The notes under the pieces were generated by a model. It searched no databases and was not told where the DNA came from. It saw only the letters and a list, made by a program, of their open reading frames with translations. From Agapanthus africanus (Eukaryota; Streptophyta; Magnoliopsida; Asparagales; Amaryllidaceae): a DNA stretch of 64,000 bases. Below, piece after piece: positions 11,115 through 24,116 of this stretch; the first letter of the stretch is position 1, and every line of letters starts with the position of its first letter. The stretch covers positions 617,797,348 to 617,861,347 of the forward strand of contig CM057342.1 of the NCBI GenBank assembly GCA_030015575.1. Direction: 5' to 3'. The translations under genes and the position numbers were made by a program.

Positions 11115-13294
11115 TGTTAGTGTATATGCCCTAGAGGCCATTACTGTATCATACTAGTTTGTATATTACTTAATGGATGCTTGGGATATTCACCTTGTAT
11201 ATACAATCTTGCTCAAAATAGTAGTATGCTACTTGGTTTGTTTCTACTTCAATGTGTACATGTGTTTATTTTTGTATATCGCCTATACACATTAGTAGAG
11301 CCCTTAGGATCTTTGCTTGATTACCAGCGATGTGATGGCCGTCACATTAGTGGGGCTGGGTAATCTATAAGCACATCCTTATGCAGGTCCCTGGTCGCAG
11401 GACTATCGAGACAGGGCATCGATACTCCGGAGTAGACCAGTGCATGCGCTTCTCATCCCAGTGTGGGAGACGGTCTGTCCCACAGCCGTCAGTACGTCAT
11501 ACTTGAGATAGTATGCGGGTGCTCGTTAGGTTACGGGTACACTGGACAGGACTCGTCGGGAACTGACTAGTTGGTATTATACCTATCGTCAGTTATCAGT
11601 TCCCAGGTGACATGAGTACAGCTTAGTCCGCTGACTTGACACTGTCATTCCGCCTCGAGTGTGTTCCCACTGTACTTTGATCACTACCCTACCACGGCTC
11701 AAAGGAGTCGTGCAAACAGGTAGTGGTTGGGTGCAGTCCCGAAGCACTTGGAGGCAGTGACGGTTAGACAGGATTCGTCTCTCCCGGTATTGGGGGTTGA
11801 CATCGCACTGTGTCTAGGAGAGCCATTACACGAGTAGTCCCTGGCCAGGGCAAACGAGATATACTGGTAGGTTTCCAGTGTTATCTCAGGGTGTTTTGGG
11901 CTTCGCTCCGGCACGACTTATACCGCTATTTGGGGACTGACGTTTACCACCCCCTAGGCCCGCCATGCGATGTATCAGACGAACAGACCGGACTGTACGG
12001 AGAATGTCACACTCAGGCTCAGTAGGAGTTCAGATGGGTTTCGCCTCGTCGGTCTTCTTGTCGGCATTACCTGGGGACCGTTACGCACAGCTAGTGCCGC
12101 TTGCGGTCTGTGGTTAAACCCACTGCCAGCGTAGTGTCGAGTCTTTAGAGTCCCACACAGAAAGCTTTTCGCCTTTAGGCAAAAGAGTAGAGGTCGCATG
12201 GTATTGCGACAGGTCGCATGGTTTTGCGACAGGGTTCGGTCACATCCGTGCACTTGTGCGCGTACAGTGTCCGGACAGTTTACACTAGCGGGCTTTGGTT
12301 TAAGCCAGATCCTAGTGTACCTTATGGGATTGGATTTATCCAGTTTGCATTCGTGTTCCTCGGAACGCGGATGCGGGTGTGTATGCACAGTTGACAGGGA
12401 GGCAGAGGCAGCGGATTCTCATTAGGGTTGTTGACAGTTGACCGTTGACTATTTGACTTTATGCTCAACCCTAATGAGAATATGATATGTGATTAACTAT
12501 TATATTAATTAAGTATTATGGTGATATGGTTGTTGACTTGTTGACTTTTGTTGACTTGTTGACTTTGTTGACTTGTTGACTTTTGTTGACTTGTTGACTG
12601 GTTGACTAGGCTTGACTAGTTGACCATCATGATAACCATAGCCATCATTTCATGGCAAAGACTTTTGTTTACTTGCTCATTTGTGTAAAATGAGTGCATG
12701 AAATGATATGGTTGTGGTTGCTTCTAACCATCACATAAGACTTTTGTTAATATGATGAGTTATCATTGCTTTGGATTATGAGAGGGTGAGAGACAAAATA
12801 CTTGCTCATTCTTTCTTGCTCATTCTCTCTCTTGTTCTTGAGCTCTCCTCTTGCTCTCACCCTCAACCTCTTGCTCCCTCTCTTGATCTATGGTTCTCTT
12901 GTCTCATGAGTTGAGAATCAAGAACCATAGATAAAATCCCATTCTATTTCTTCTCTACTCATTCTAGTTCACTAGGTTTAGCAAACCAAGTGAACTAGTT
13001 TCTTCAAAGAACGAAGAAGGAGCTAAAGGTTGGAGCTTTCAGGTGGATCTATCTTCGGCGTACGGAGACGACGAGAAGAAGCCATCGGACCACCATCGGA
13101 GCTTTGAAGACGAAGGAGTTCAAGACAAGCAAGGTATAACCCCCTAACCGAGTAGCTAAAACTCATAGTTAGGATGTTAGATAGAAGTTTAACCAAGATC
13201 CGGGTTTTAGGTCCATGTTACCATCTTTAAGAAAATCGTTTTTTACCAAATTCCGCATTCCCGAAAGTACCGGGAGAGGTAGCATGGACTTACA
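11115..13294 (+). repeat. 3' LTR of element A
   Basis: 2180 bp, the same length as the 5' LTR and about 99.6% identical by hand count. It repeats all blocks of the 5' copy, including the TTGAC array at 12391-12625. Confidence 0.95.
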
Positions 13295-13431
13295 ATTGTA
13301 ATGTATAAAACTCTCCCAGGAGTAACTCTTACTCGCAGCGGGTATCGGGATCCAACTATCTCATAGAAGGTATGCAATCTCATTGCAAATTTCAACACTT
13401 GAAATTCCCGATAATATTTTGCCCCGAACGA

Positions 13432-13638
13432 TCTATGACCTTGACAAGGTCAACAAACCATAGACCGCAAGTCAAGTTCAACCCGTCATTTCTTGATTGA
13501 ATCAAACCCACCCGCATGACCCTTGACAAGGTCAACAAGGCCGCACGACTACCCTAACCCAATCTGCATCATATGCATAAGCAGATAAATACTGGTTAGC
13601 TACCGCACACTGCGCCTTGACAAGGTCAACAAACGCAG
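13432..13638 (-). repeat. Three leader stem-loops of element B
   Basis: The centre CCTTGACAAGGTCAACAA (plus-strand reading) occurs three times: 13432-13464 with CTATG/CATAG arms, about 13515-13546 with weaker arms, and 13610-13638 with CTGCG/CGCAG arms. The three centres are identical while the outer arms differ. In the sense RNA the inner stem is UUGAC-CUU-GUCAA. Confidence 0.82.
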
Positions 13639-13777
13639 CACGAATACTAAACAGGACTTATCTGAAATGACGGAGGGCTACGACAGGTTTTTCTGAAAAC
13701 CTATTGCGTAATGAACTTGATATCGTTGTAGAATCAAATGATTTTAAAATGGAGTGCTTTTGAGGCTTTTCTAGTTT

Positions 13778-14030
13778 TGCTAATGGAGTCACTCCCGGTG
13801 AAGGGATCGTCGGTCCTTTCCTCGTCGAATGAGGTGCGGGATATATCACATATATCACTGTGCAAAGCAAAAACTCTTAAAAGCAATCAAAAGACAAACC
13901 GAGTTGTAGCATCTGCCAGTTATTGCTAAAGGAGTCACTCCCGGTGAAGGGATCTCGGTCCTTTCCTTATCGAATAAGGTGCAGGATATATCACATATAC
14001 CTCTGTGCAAAGCAAGAACTGTAGCTATCT
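13778..14030 (-). repeat. 144-bp tandem duplication in the B leader
   Basis: Two diverged copies about 144 bp apart, marked by TTGCTAAwGGAGTCACTCCC at 13778 and 13922. Each has a small hairpin of the CCTTATCGAATAAGG or CCTCGTCGAATGAGG type, so stem bases change together. The same duplication is in the C, D and F leaders. Confidence 0.75.
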
Positions 14031-15894
14031 TTTTATTTTGAAATTCGATTCTACAACATCTTAGGTTTCTTTTCTTTCATTAATCACATTAATGAAGTCC
14101 CATCATTTAAGTACCTAAACATCACAGATAAATACAACGTACACTTATGCCATCTGCATTCGCCTCGATGTCCCCTCGTGCACCGTTAGGTTAGGTAACT
14201 AACGGCAGAGCGGGGCAGGGCTAGCGCGGGTGTAAAACATAAGTAACGCCTATATAATATATCATATATACTATATAATGTATCTATCACAGAACATCAC
14301 ATGATCACATCACAGATATCGCAGCAGAAGAATCATATGAAATATTGGATATACTAGGACGTCCGTGTTTTCAATACGAGCCAGTATAAAACACGGATTC
14401 CACGGTCGTGATGAATACCCAAACCCACACCCCTAGACCCCTACGAGAGCGGCAAGCAACCCTACCAATTCTAGAGTTAGGAGACCCGGACTCGACTCCT
14501 CGAGTTGGTCTCCCACTGGACTCCAAAACCCGGTTACTTGTGCTCCCCTCCTTGGGTCTATCCTAGTGCGGAAAAGTAAATAATATACAAACGGTGACAA
14601 CTTCCGCAACCTGGAAGTGCCCCAAAAAAAAGAATATTACATACAAGTTTTTACATGAATGAAAATGAAAAACACTCATCTCACATAAAAAACCCCGGCT
14701 ATTCAAACACGACGATCCAATATAACATATCCAGCAACACATAACATCACATGTCATCAACGTAAGTAAATATGCGCATCCCAATTGTCGTTGACATATA
14801 GCAACGAAACCGGCGATATCACATATTACACTTACGGTCACAGAAAAGAAAGTGTAAAACTACAACAGTTGGAATCCGCAACCATCTCAGACATCGCATG
14901 CCTGACCAAATGAATTCCTTAGACATCGCATGCCTAACAATTATAAACCCCGCATTTTAGTCTCAAAATCGAAAACTCTTTTCAATATCAAGTCGGGCAA
15001 TTCAACAAGATTCCCGACATCCTGATCGAATGCTCGTCGCAAACTTCAGTAGACGGCCGCACCCCCGATACCGTCGACGAAGTGCACCAAGGCGGAACAC
15101 CGCTACCGCGAGCACCCGAACGGATGCTTTCGGCGACGGGGTTCTCCTACAGTCACTTGGTCGGGGCTATGGAGTGAGGCTGTCTATTAAGTTTACCCGG
15201 CGAGTATCCGCGTACGCTACGTGATTGCGATGGACTTTTGATCACATCAAAATTCTGTGGCAACCGATCAAGTGAGACTAAACTGCTATGTTTATAACAT
15301 TCATTTAGTTATCTCATAACTATTGTGAATTCCAATTGTTGTATCCCTTTCCAGATAATTAGAAAATGTTAAACTTTCCGATCGAACAATCGAACACCCA
15401 AGTTTTCCCGATATAGATCAACACATGAAATAAGTCTAACAACATTCAGTTCGTGCCTCAGTACCAACGGTCCAGCCGTAGAAGGGTCAAGCCAACGCCT
15501 CACATGTGGCACGCCGTACTGCCCCAAACCCTAAGGTTCAAAGGGCAGTTCAAGACGGTCACATAATCGAGTTAAGGTTTGTTGTCTTCTAGAGGGTCCA
15601 TCGAGTTCCTTGCACTACTTAGAACGTCGTTAAACTACGGAAAAATCCAACACTTGGAAATTTCTCGACAGGGGAAAAATTGGGTATTTATATCCGGTCG
15701 AACTTTTTAACATATTCTAAAAATTATCCGGAAAGCCACATAGACAAAATCTGATAATCCGATCGAACATTCGAATCCCCAAAACAACCCAGAAAATTCA
15801 ACTCTTGAATTAATATTAAAAATTTCCAGAAAATCCAGCATAATTTAATAAGAGTTACTGTGCAAACAGTGGAGGATTACGTCATCAATAGGCT

Positions 15895-15935
15895 GCGGAA
15901 CCGCCGCATAAGCCAAGCTTATGCCGCGGTTCCGC
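15895..15935 (-). repeat. GC-rich leader hairpin of element B
   Basis: Arms 15895-15913 and 15917-15935, 19 bp with one mismatch around CAA; 203 nt from the LTR. Confidence 0.85.
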
Positions 15936-16119
15936 CGCACACTATACTGTTCATTGGAAACTTTTTGCGCCGTAATTCTTATATTTCCCTGCTGAATTTT
16001 TTAGCAATTTTTAATCTGGAAAAATCCCAGTTTTTGAAAAAAGGATAGAGAGCATGGAAATTTTTGGGGTTTCGGTTAGTTCGGACTTCAAATTCCGTCT
16101 AGACTTCGCCTAAGGCTCT

Positions 16120-16138
16120 AGCTAGGCTCTGATACCAC
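16120..16138 (-). other. Primer-binding site of element B
   Basis: On the minus strand TGGTATCAGAGCC follows the LTR directly, complementary to initiator-Met tRNA. Confidence 0.9.
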
Positions 16139-18313
16139 TGTAGGGTTCCTAGGCACTCTCAAGAGGTCTCACAAGGCATCAACCATGCCAATTTCAAAAA
16201 TTATGGTGCCGAGAAACCCTAGTGTACGGATCGTTGGCTAGATGTCTAGGCGAAAAAGCAACTAGTTAACTACTTTAACTAAGTGAACGGAAATACAACC
16301 TTTGTAGATCCGGTTCTCCACCTCCATAGCTCCGCAACGAAGTATCCTCGCTGTCCAAATCGAAATCCGGGCTCTTGCGTCGGCTTCATCGGAGAAGAAG
16401 CGGGTTAGGTCATCGACGACGTGCCGAAGATGATCTACGTCGAAGCATCACTAGATCAAGCTCCACCTTCACCAAGCCATGAAAACTTGTGAAGGAAACA
16501 CACTCTACTACTTGGCAAGAGGTAGAGGATGAAGAAATAGGAAGTGGGTAAACTTTAGAATTGGATTTCTCACTCTAATTCATCAATCACCATTGATGAA
16601 GCATGCTTTTCTTCTTGTGAAGAAGAAGATAGCAAGAAGAAGATAAGTGTTATGATAAGTTAATTTAAAAAATAGAAAAGAAAATCAAAACTTATCATAA
16701 TCCAACCATGGTTATGTGTAGAGAGCAAACTATAGTTAGGTGAATGGTTTGGTTAGGCATAAAACAAAAATGGTGGACTTTATTCAAAGCTTCATGAAGC
16801 TTCAACAAAGAACAAAATTAGCCACCATTTTCCTTTTGCCAAAATGAAATAAACCATTCAATAAATGAATGAATAAATATATAATAACCCTAACCATTTA
16901 CTTAACTAAGGTTTAACTCTTTACACAAACCCTAGCATTCATGTATCATCAAACATGATACAATCAAGTGAGAAAATCCATTTAAAGTGAACCATTACTA
17001 GTTAATGTAAAGTGATATATCAAATATATAATTATACATTAAATCATTAAATCAACACTTGATTTAACGATCCGGTCATATCGCATATAACCGACTAGTT
17101 TCAACTGAAACAACTTATCGAATCAACACTTGATCCGATAACCCGGCTATATCGCATATAACTGATCAATGTCAGAAATCGCGAGAATCGTATACAGTAT
17201 CACATACTGTTATCATTCTCGGTCCCACACATATCTCATATGCGCTCCTATTTCGTTTCGCTTGAGCCAGAAAACCTCTGTGTAGGACTCTAAAGACTCG
17301 TCAATACGCCGGCAGCAGATGATGATCATATCAAACACCCACAAGCCGCAAGCGGTCTGCTAAACGTAACGGCCACCCGGGTATTGAGCGATCAGAAGAT
17401 CGATAAGCAAGCCCGCTCACACTTCAGTGAATCCAACCAGTAACACTACCGTACATTCCGGTCTGATCGTCTGATATGTCGCATATCTCGCCTAGGGGTG
17501 GTAAACGTCAGACCCCAATAGCTCGATAAGTCGTGTCGATATGAGGTCTATAACACTTCGAGAAACTACTGGTAACACTTACCAGTAAATCTCAGCAACC
17601 CTGGCCAGGGATTTCCTGTTATAGCCAATCGAAAACAGTGCAACATCCACCCCCTATACCGGGAGAGACGAATCCCCTCCTATCGCTCATTGCCTCCATG
17701 TGACTCGGGACTGTACCCAAAAACCACCGTTTTGCACACCCTCTTGGACGTGGTAAGATGGAAATCAAAGCACAGTGGGAACCACATAAGACTCTATGAC
17801 GATCTCGGGTCAACAGACTACTCTGTACCAGTGTCACCAGAGAACTGCCATCTGACGTGAGGTATAATACCATCTGGGAGTTCTCGGCGAGTCCGTCCAG
17901 TGTACCCAGTCTCCACTGAGCACCCGTATATCATCTCTGATGTCAAACACCAATGGATATGGGATCATCCATCGCCCATCTGTATGGGTCGAGAAGGTAT
18001 ACGCTAGTCTACTCTGGTATTTCGATGCCCCATCTCGATACACCCACGACTAGGGACTTTCAAGGATGTACTTATGGACTACCATGTCCCCACTAGTATG
18101 ATCCGCATCATAGTCCAGGTAGTCAAGTACAGATCCTAAGGGCTTTACCAACATGTAACAGAGAGACAATCAGTATACACGTTAAGGTAAAGAGCAACCA
18201 GATAGCATATTATCATGTCGAGCAAGAAAGTCCTCCCTATATATGTCCCAGCATCCACTACAATATACATCCAATGTACAGTAATGGCCTCTAGGGCATA
18301 CATATAACTAACA
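16139..18313 (-). repeat. 5' LTR of element B
   Basis: 2175 bp, opening TGTTAGTTATATGTATGCCC on the minus strand and ending CCCTACA; same family as the LTRs of F and C. It contains an 18-bp perfect palindrome of GAAGCTTCATGAAGCTTC type near 16790 and a donor-like ACAAAG/GTTGTA near 16300. Confidence 0.92.
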
Positions 18314-19157
18314 GTGTAGACAGGGGACCTTTATACATCAATATGTATCATCCCAAGTGTTCACTAACTCTTTCTCTGTTTCCAATAAACAGAGCTATGG
18401 TCATCTTATCTCTGTGACATGACTGGCAATTTTCACAAGATGTAAATTTAAACTAATTTAAATATGCATCTAAATGTAACTTCAGCTAGTCGGGTCGCAT
18501 TGATATGACCTAGTCTACAATACCTCAAGAAGGATTCGTTCATTTCTGAACTCTTTCTCTTGTGTGTGTTCTGTATACTAAGAACTGTAATTTGATTTAG
18601 AACGTCAATGCTTTTAGATAACGTGCCTGAACCGATCAACACTTGATATAGGAAATGTTCAAAAGATTATCCAACAATACAAAATTATATCCTTCTTTAC
18701 TAATAAAGAGACCGATATGATTTTGTATATCAGGTTCGGTATCTAATAACATTTGTTCAGAATCAATGTATTCTGGTAATACAGGGTGACAGTGACCAAC
18801 AGACTTGGCTGCAACACTTGCACCGTTTTCTGCCTCATGAAACTTATCACCCGTTCTTAGTTCTCTACCTTTCTGTAGCCCATGTAACAAATTACATATG
18901 CGGGATCCTGATCTGGTATCACATACCCAGGACGTAAAGGATACTGAGAAACAGTTCTGTGTAATGAACACACGCGAAGAAGATACATCATCATGCACTT
19001 TCTTCGTTTGGGCGGCACGGAAAATCTGGTATTCCCCAATTTCCTGCTCTGTCTTATAACAATTATAAGTTGGAGCGGGACCAACGTTCCCCAGCTCAGT
19101 ATAACAAGTGGGTTCGGTCAGTATATCCGTTTTATTATCTTGATTAAGGCGTGACAT
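18314..19157 (-). pseudogene. Element C pol remnant, N-terminal part
   Basis: Starts at ATG 19157 (MSRLNQDNK). It has the gag-less group's N-terminal segment (CYTELGNVGPAPTYNCYKTE), a protease-like block (SSRVFITQNCFSVSFTSW...), and the beginning of the integrase region (RKSSEMNESFLRYCRLGHIN). B cuts it off at 18314. Very close to B and F in sequence. A fossil with a few breaks; no product expected. Confidence 0.82.
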
Positions 19158-20358
19158 GGTCGCTACCTGGAGAGAGAGAGAAGAAAACACCTGTGTGCGC
19201 TCTTGCAAGATCAGATTGGTTATTATTTTATCTAATCAGGATGGCTCCCACTGTTTTTATCAAATCTTCCTTCAAACCCTAAAAGGAAAGACTAGCCGGG
19301 ATTAATTACACGCTACAAGTTCGCCAATCTTTCAGCCAGGCCAGTGTCAGTACTTTGAGGGAGGTTCCCCGTGCTTTCGCACGGACCTAATTAAAGTAAA
19401 CCTCGTTTTTCCAGAGGCGTAACCCCATTAACACCTTTCTAGACACCTACTTGATCGGCTAATTGTAATGTGTAAAACTCTCCCAGGAGTAACTCTTACT
19501 CGCAGTGGGTATCGGGATCCAACTATCTCATAGAAGGTATGCAATCTCATTGCAAATTTCAACACTTGAAATTCCCGATATTTTTGCCCCTAGCAGCTAT
19601 ATGACCTTAACAGAGTCAACAAATCATAAGTGCTAGTCAAGTTCAACCTGTCATTTCCCGATTGAATTAAACCCACCCGTACGACCCTTAACATAGTCAA
19701 CAAAGTCGCACGACTACCCTAATCCAATCGTATCATATGCTTATACAGATAAGCACTAATTAGCTACCGCACACTATGCCTTAACATAGTCAACAAACGT
19801 AGCACGAATACTAACTAGTACTTATCTGAAATGACGGAGGGCTACGACAGGTTTTTATGAAAACCTATTGCGTAATGAACTTGATATCGTTGTAGAATCA
19901 AATGATTTTAAAATGGAGTGTTTTTGAGGCTTTTCTAGTTTTGCTAAAAGGGTCACTCCCGGTGAAGGGATCGTCGGCCCTTTCCTCGTCGAATGAGGTG
20001 TAGGATATATCATATACATCACTATGCAAAGCAAGAACTAGAGAAGCAATCAAAATACAAACCGAGAGTTGTACCATCTGCCAGTTATTGCTAAAGGAGT
20101 CACTCCCGGTGAAGGGATCTCGGTCCTTTCCTTATCGAATAAGGTGCAGGATGTTCTACAAGGAACACCGCGATGCAAAGCAAGAACTGTAGCTACCTGT
20201 TTTTGAAAATTCGATTCCACAACATCTTAGGTTTATTTTCTTTCATTAATCACATTAATGAAGTCCCATCATTTAAATCACCTAAACATCACAGATAAAT
20301 ACGACGTATACTTATGCCATCCGTATTCGCCTCGATGTCCCCTCTTGCACCGTTAGGT
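19158..20358 (-). other. Element C leader, 3' part
   Basis: Non-coding leader with a splice-acceptor-like tract near 19170, three stem-loops (19600-19790) and a tandem duplication of about 147 bp (about 19942-20190). D inserted at its upper end. Confidence 0.82.
19600..19790 (-). repeat. Three leader stem-loops of element C
   Basis: Centres CCTTAACAGAGTCAACAAA (19600-19628, arms TATGA/TCATA), then CCTTAACATAGTCAACAAA twice (about 19680-19712 and 19767-19793). The sense RNA inner stem is UUGAC-UAU-GUUAA with one G.U pair. One loop base separates copy 1 from copies 2 and 3. Confidence 0.75.
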
Positions 20359-20363
20359 TAGGT
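20359..20363. repeat. Target-site duplication of element D (TAGGT)
   Basis: TAGGT at 20359-20363 recurs at 50792-50796, flanking D. Joining across them gives continuous C leader sequence as seen in other leaders. Confidence 0.93.
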
Positions 20364-22410
20364 TGTTAGTTGTATGTATGCCCTAGAGGCCAGTATTGTA
20401 CAGATGATGTATATTATATTGGATGCTTGGACATATATAGAGATGACTTTCTTGCTCGATGTGATAGTATGCTATCTGGTAAAGCCCTTAGGATGTGTAC
20501 TTGACTACTTGGACTATGATGCGGATCATACTAGTGGGGACATGGTAGTCCATAAGTACATCCTTCAAGGTCCCTAGTCGTGGGTATATCGAGACAGGCA
20601 TCGATATACCAGTGTAGACTAGCGTATACGCTTCTCGACCCATGAGATAGGCGATGGATGATCCCATATCCATTGGTGTTTGACATCAGAGATGGTATAC
20701 GGGTGCTTAGTGGAGACAGGGTACACTGGACGGACTCGCCGAGAACTCCCAGATGGTATTATACCTCACGTCAAATGGCAGTTCTCAGGTGACACTTGTG
20801 CAGGTTAGTCTGTAGACCCGAGATCGTCATAGAGTCTTGTGTGATTCCCACTGTGCTTTGATTTCCACCTTACCACGTCCATGAGGGCGTGCAAAATGGT
20901 GGTTTTTGGGTACAGTCCCGAGTCACATGGAGGCAATGAGCGATAGGAGGGGTTTCGTCTCTCCCGGTATTGGGGGTTGATGTTGCGCTGTGCTCGATTG
21001 GCCGTAACAGGGAAGTCCCTGGCCAGGGCTGATTCTGAGATTTGCTGGTAAGTGTTACCAGTAGTTTCTCGACCCGTTATGAGCCTCACATCGGCATGAC
21101 TTATCGGTTATTGGGGTCTGACGTTTACCACCCTTAGACTTGATATGTGACATATCAGACGAGGAGACCGGACTGTACGGGAAGTGCTGCCGGTTGGCTC
21201 GACGGGAGTTGTAGCAGGTTCGCTTGTTCTCTTCTGATCGTTCAATACCCGGGTGGCCGTTACGTTTAGCTGACCGCTTGCGGTTTGGGGGTGCTTGATA
21301 TGATCATCACCCACTGCCGGCGTATTGACGAGTCTTAGAGTCCCACAAAGGAGTTACCTAGTCCAGGCGAAACGTTGTGGTGCACGTATGCGATATGCGT
21401 AAGGACCCGGTTAAAATGCGCGTATGAGATACCGTATATTAATCGGGCGGCTTGCTTTTGGTCAGGTCGTATGTGATATGGCTGGATTGATAAATCAAGT
21501 GTTGATTTATCATTTAACCATTAGATTCTCACTAGAAATCCTTTCTTGTATTTTTGGATGTATGCATGCATGTATGCATTCTTTCTTGATTCATGCACAT
21601 ATGGATGTGCATGCACACATACATACATACATCATCCTTCATGGTTGTATATACAAAGAAAATGGTGGCAATATAAGACTCACACCATGGTTTTATATAT
21701 ATATGAATTATTATTGAATTTGATTTAAAACAAAAGAAATAGGAAAGGATAATTCATGGTTTCTTTCTACACTCTTCTTTGACCTAACCATGCTCACCTA
21801 CCATTTAACCATGGATTAACTTTCCTTTTGGGTTTTAACTCAAGTTCAATAATATATTTATTGTTTAACCATGGTTTGAGATGAGAGAAGAAAAATATAT
21901 ATAGATATATTTTCTATTTTCTCATGAGAGTTAATCTTTTCTCTTCTTCTCAAAAAGCCATCATCTTCTTCCTCCTTCTTCCATTTCTCTCTAGATTTTT
22001 GTAGTGAGCAAAATACTCATCAAGTTAGGATTTTGAAGTGAGAAAAGCCGCCACAACATCATTCTACACAAGTCTTGCCCACTTGTTTAGAGTGTTGGCT
22101 TCCACTTTCATTCTTGATCTTGTGAAATTGCAAGCTTGGACAAAGCGGACTCCGGGTGGATCATCGTGGACCTAGAGGAGTTCAAGCGGACCTTTTCCAT
22201 ACCCCAAGTAGCCGAGGAGTCTAGCATAGGGTGCTACAAAGGTTGTACTCTCAAAACCCTAGCTTTTCTTACTTGAGTTGATGTGCAAATTTTGAAACCC
22301 TAATTTTTCTAGGAACGATTCTTTGTTTGTTAACTTAGCACCCTAAAAATTCAATCTTTGGTACATGTGATGCTTCCAAACCCTTCATGTGGTGCTAGGT
22401 TAACCCAACA
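20364..22410 (+). repeat. 5' LTR of element D
   Basis: TGTTAGTTGTATGTATGCCC...CCCAACA. It shares CTCTCCCGGTAT, CCCTGGCCAGGG and CCGCTTGCGG blocks with the other LTR families and has a donor-like ACAAAG/GTTGTA at 22241. Confidence 0.93.
21556..21640 (+). promoter_or_regulatory. CATGCATG-rich segment of the D LTR
   Basis: Overlapping CATGCA words (ATGCATGCATGTATGCAT, ATGTGCATGCAC) and an ACATACATACATACAT microsatellite. CATGCA is the RY core bound by seed-type B3 factors; function here is a guess. The second copy is at about 49938-50020. Confidence 0.35.
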
Positions 22411-22429
22411 TTGGTATCAGAGCCGACCT
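22411..22429 (+). other. Primer-binding site of element D
   Basis: TTGGTATCAGAGCC directly after the LTR, complementary to initiator-Met tRNA. Confidence 0.9.
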
Positions 22430-22609
22430 AGAACATTAGGAGACACTTTAGCGAAGTTAAAACTCCGATCGAACCAAAATACGAACTTTTCGGACACTCT
22501 CTGGACAATTTTTAAAATCTGGTTATTTTCAGAATTAAAAATACTTAAAAATACAGCAAGGAAATATATGCAATACTGTGAAAAACGAACTCATGAACAG
22601 TACTTTCCA

Positions 22610-22653
22610 CCGCGGAACCGCGGCAATTGCCTGCTTAGGCCGCGGTTCCGCGG
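22610..22653 (+). repeat. GC-rich leader hairpin of element D
   Basis: Arms CCGCGGAACCGCGG (22610-22623) and its exact complement (22640-22653), flanked by AGTAC/GTACT; 200 nt after the LTR. Confidence 0.87.
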
Positions 22654-24116
22654 CCGTACTAATGAATCTGTGTGTCGTTTTTGTACAGTAATTAGTTTGT
22701 CTGCTTGTAAAATTTTTTGGGGTATTTTTAATCTGAATTTAGTGCTGTATGTTTTGGAGATTGTTTTGGAGTCGGTGATTCGATCGGAATTTTGATTTCG
22801 TGTTTCTTTCCGGGTAATTTAGAAAGTGTTGAATTGTTCGAACGAGTATCATTTACTCACTCTTTCACGGGGTTTAAATCTTCGGGAAATACGTGCAAGT
22901 TTGTTTGTGGTGGACCCTCTAGAAGACAACAAACCTTAACTCGATTATGTGACCGTCTTGAACTGCCTTTTGAACCTTAGGGTTTGGGGCAGTACGACGT
23001 GCCACATGTGAGGCGTTGGCTTGACCCTTCTACGGCTGGACCGCTACTACTGTGTCACACTCCGGGTTTTTGAACTCCGCTCAAGTGTTGAGCTTTAGGG
23101 AATTTTGAGTATTTGATCATTCGTTCGAAAACTTTAATACCGTCTATTTATCTGGAATTTGATGCAATGTGTGGAATTCATATAGCTAGATATGAAATAC
23201 GAAATATGTGATATTTCGCATTTACGATGTCTAAAGAGAATGTGGATTCCAGATATTGCAGTTTTACACTTTCTTTTCTTTGATCGTAAGTGTAGTATGT
23301 CGATATCGCCGGTTTCGTTGCTATACATCAAGGACAATTGGGGTATGCATACTTACTTACGTTGATGATATGTGATATTATGTGTTGCTGAGATATGATG
23401 TGCAGGATTGTCGCGATTGGATAGCCGGGGGGTTTTATGTGAGATGAGAGTTTTATATTTTCATTCATGTAAATTCAAATGTAATGTAATATTCTTTTAT
23501 TTGGGGCACTTCCGGGTTGAGGTTGATGCCACCGGTGTTGTATATTATTTACTTTTCCGCATTATGATGGACCCAAGGAGGGGAGCACAGGTGACTGGGT
23601 TCTTGGGTTCAGTGGGAGGCCATCTCGAGGAGTCGAGACCGGGTCTCCTAAACTCCAGAATTGGTAGGGTCGCTTGCCGCTCTCGTAGGGGTCCAAGGTG
23701 TGGGCTTGGCTATTCATCGCGACCGTGGAATTCGTATTTTCTATTGTTGGCTAAATACTAAATACGGACGTCCTAGTATATCCCACATTATATCTATGTT
23801 TCTGCTGCGATATCTGTGATGTGATCATTTGATATGTTGTGATGGATACAGTATATAGTATATATAATATATTATATAGACGTTACTTATGTTTTACACC
23901 CGCACTAGCCCTGCCCTGCTCTGTCGTTAGTTACCTAACCTAACGGTGCACGAGGGGACATCGAGGCAAATGCGGATGGCATAAGTGTACGTCGTATTTA
24001 TCTGTGATTTTAGGTGATTTAAATGATGGGACTTCTTGTATGTGATTAATGAAAGAAAAGAAACCTAAAAGATGTTGTAGAATCAAATTTTAAAATAAAA
24101 GGGTAGCTGCAGTCTT

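Larger units (their letters stand above)
2882..13294 (+). mobile_element. Element A: apparently whole Ty1/copia retrotransposon, 10,413 bp
   Basis: Two LTRs of exactly 2180 bp (2882-5061 and 11115-13294) begin TG, end CA and are flanked by a 5-bp duplication. The internal region has a PBS, a long leader, one uninterrupted gag-pol frame and a polypurine tract. By hand I count about 9 differences between the LTRs (0.4%); at 1.3e-8 substitutions per site per year that is roughly 0.15-0.2 million years. It is the youngest dated element here and is inserted in the B leader. It looks whole. TATGCCCTAGAGGCC near the LTR start fits the Angela/BARE lineage. Confidence 0.95.
13300..16138 (-). other. 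Element B leader, main part
   Basis: Non-coding minus-strand leader from the PBS (near 16138) down to A. It holds the GC-rich hairpin (15895-15935), a GC-rich block at about 15030-15280 that is also present in C and F, a 144-bp duplication (about 13778-14030) and three stem-loops (13432-13638). Open frames here recur in sibling leaders only because the DNA is similar. Confidence 0.85.
1..18313 (-). mobile_element. Element B: gag-less Ty1/copia retrotransposon, left end outside window, interrupted by element A
   Basis: Minus-strand element. Its 5' LTR is 16139-18313, its leader runs down from 16138, and its coding remnant reaches position 1; the 3' LTR lies beyond the window. Element A (2882-13294) is inserted in the leader. 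B is in turn inserted in the coding remnant of element C: sequence resuming at 18314 is C internal DNA, and GTGTA (18314-18318) is the expected target duplication, with its partner off-window. It closely resembles F in LTR and internal sequence. Broken, with more than ten breaks. Age cannot be taken from an LTR pair, but it is younger than C and older than A. Confidence 0.88.

Noticed and set aside
13432-13638. Regularly spaced repeats that could be taken for a CRISPR-like array
   Set aside because: Only three units, with variable flanking stems and leader context in a plant retrotransposon.
15030-15224. Arg-rich leader frames at 15030-15224 and 51615-51881, opposite-strand frame at 39765-39980
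   Set aside because: The GC-rich block is conserved as DNA, not in one frame or strand, so more likely structural than coding.
23408-23761. 117-residue frame in the D leader, with similar frames in the B and F leaders
   Set aside because: It lies wholly in leader DNA. Resemblance between copies follows nucleotide similarity and frames differ in length and strand; no domain or start context supports a gene.
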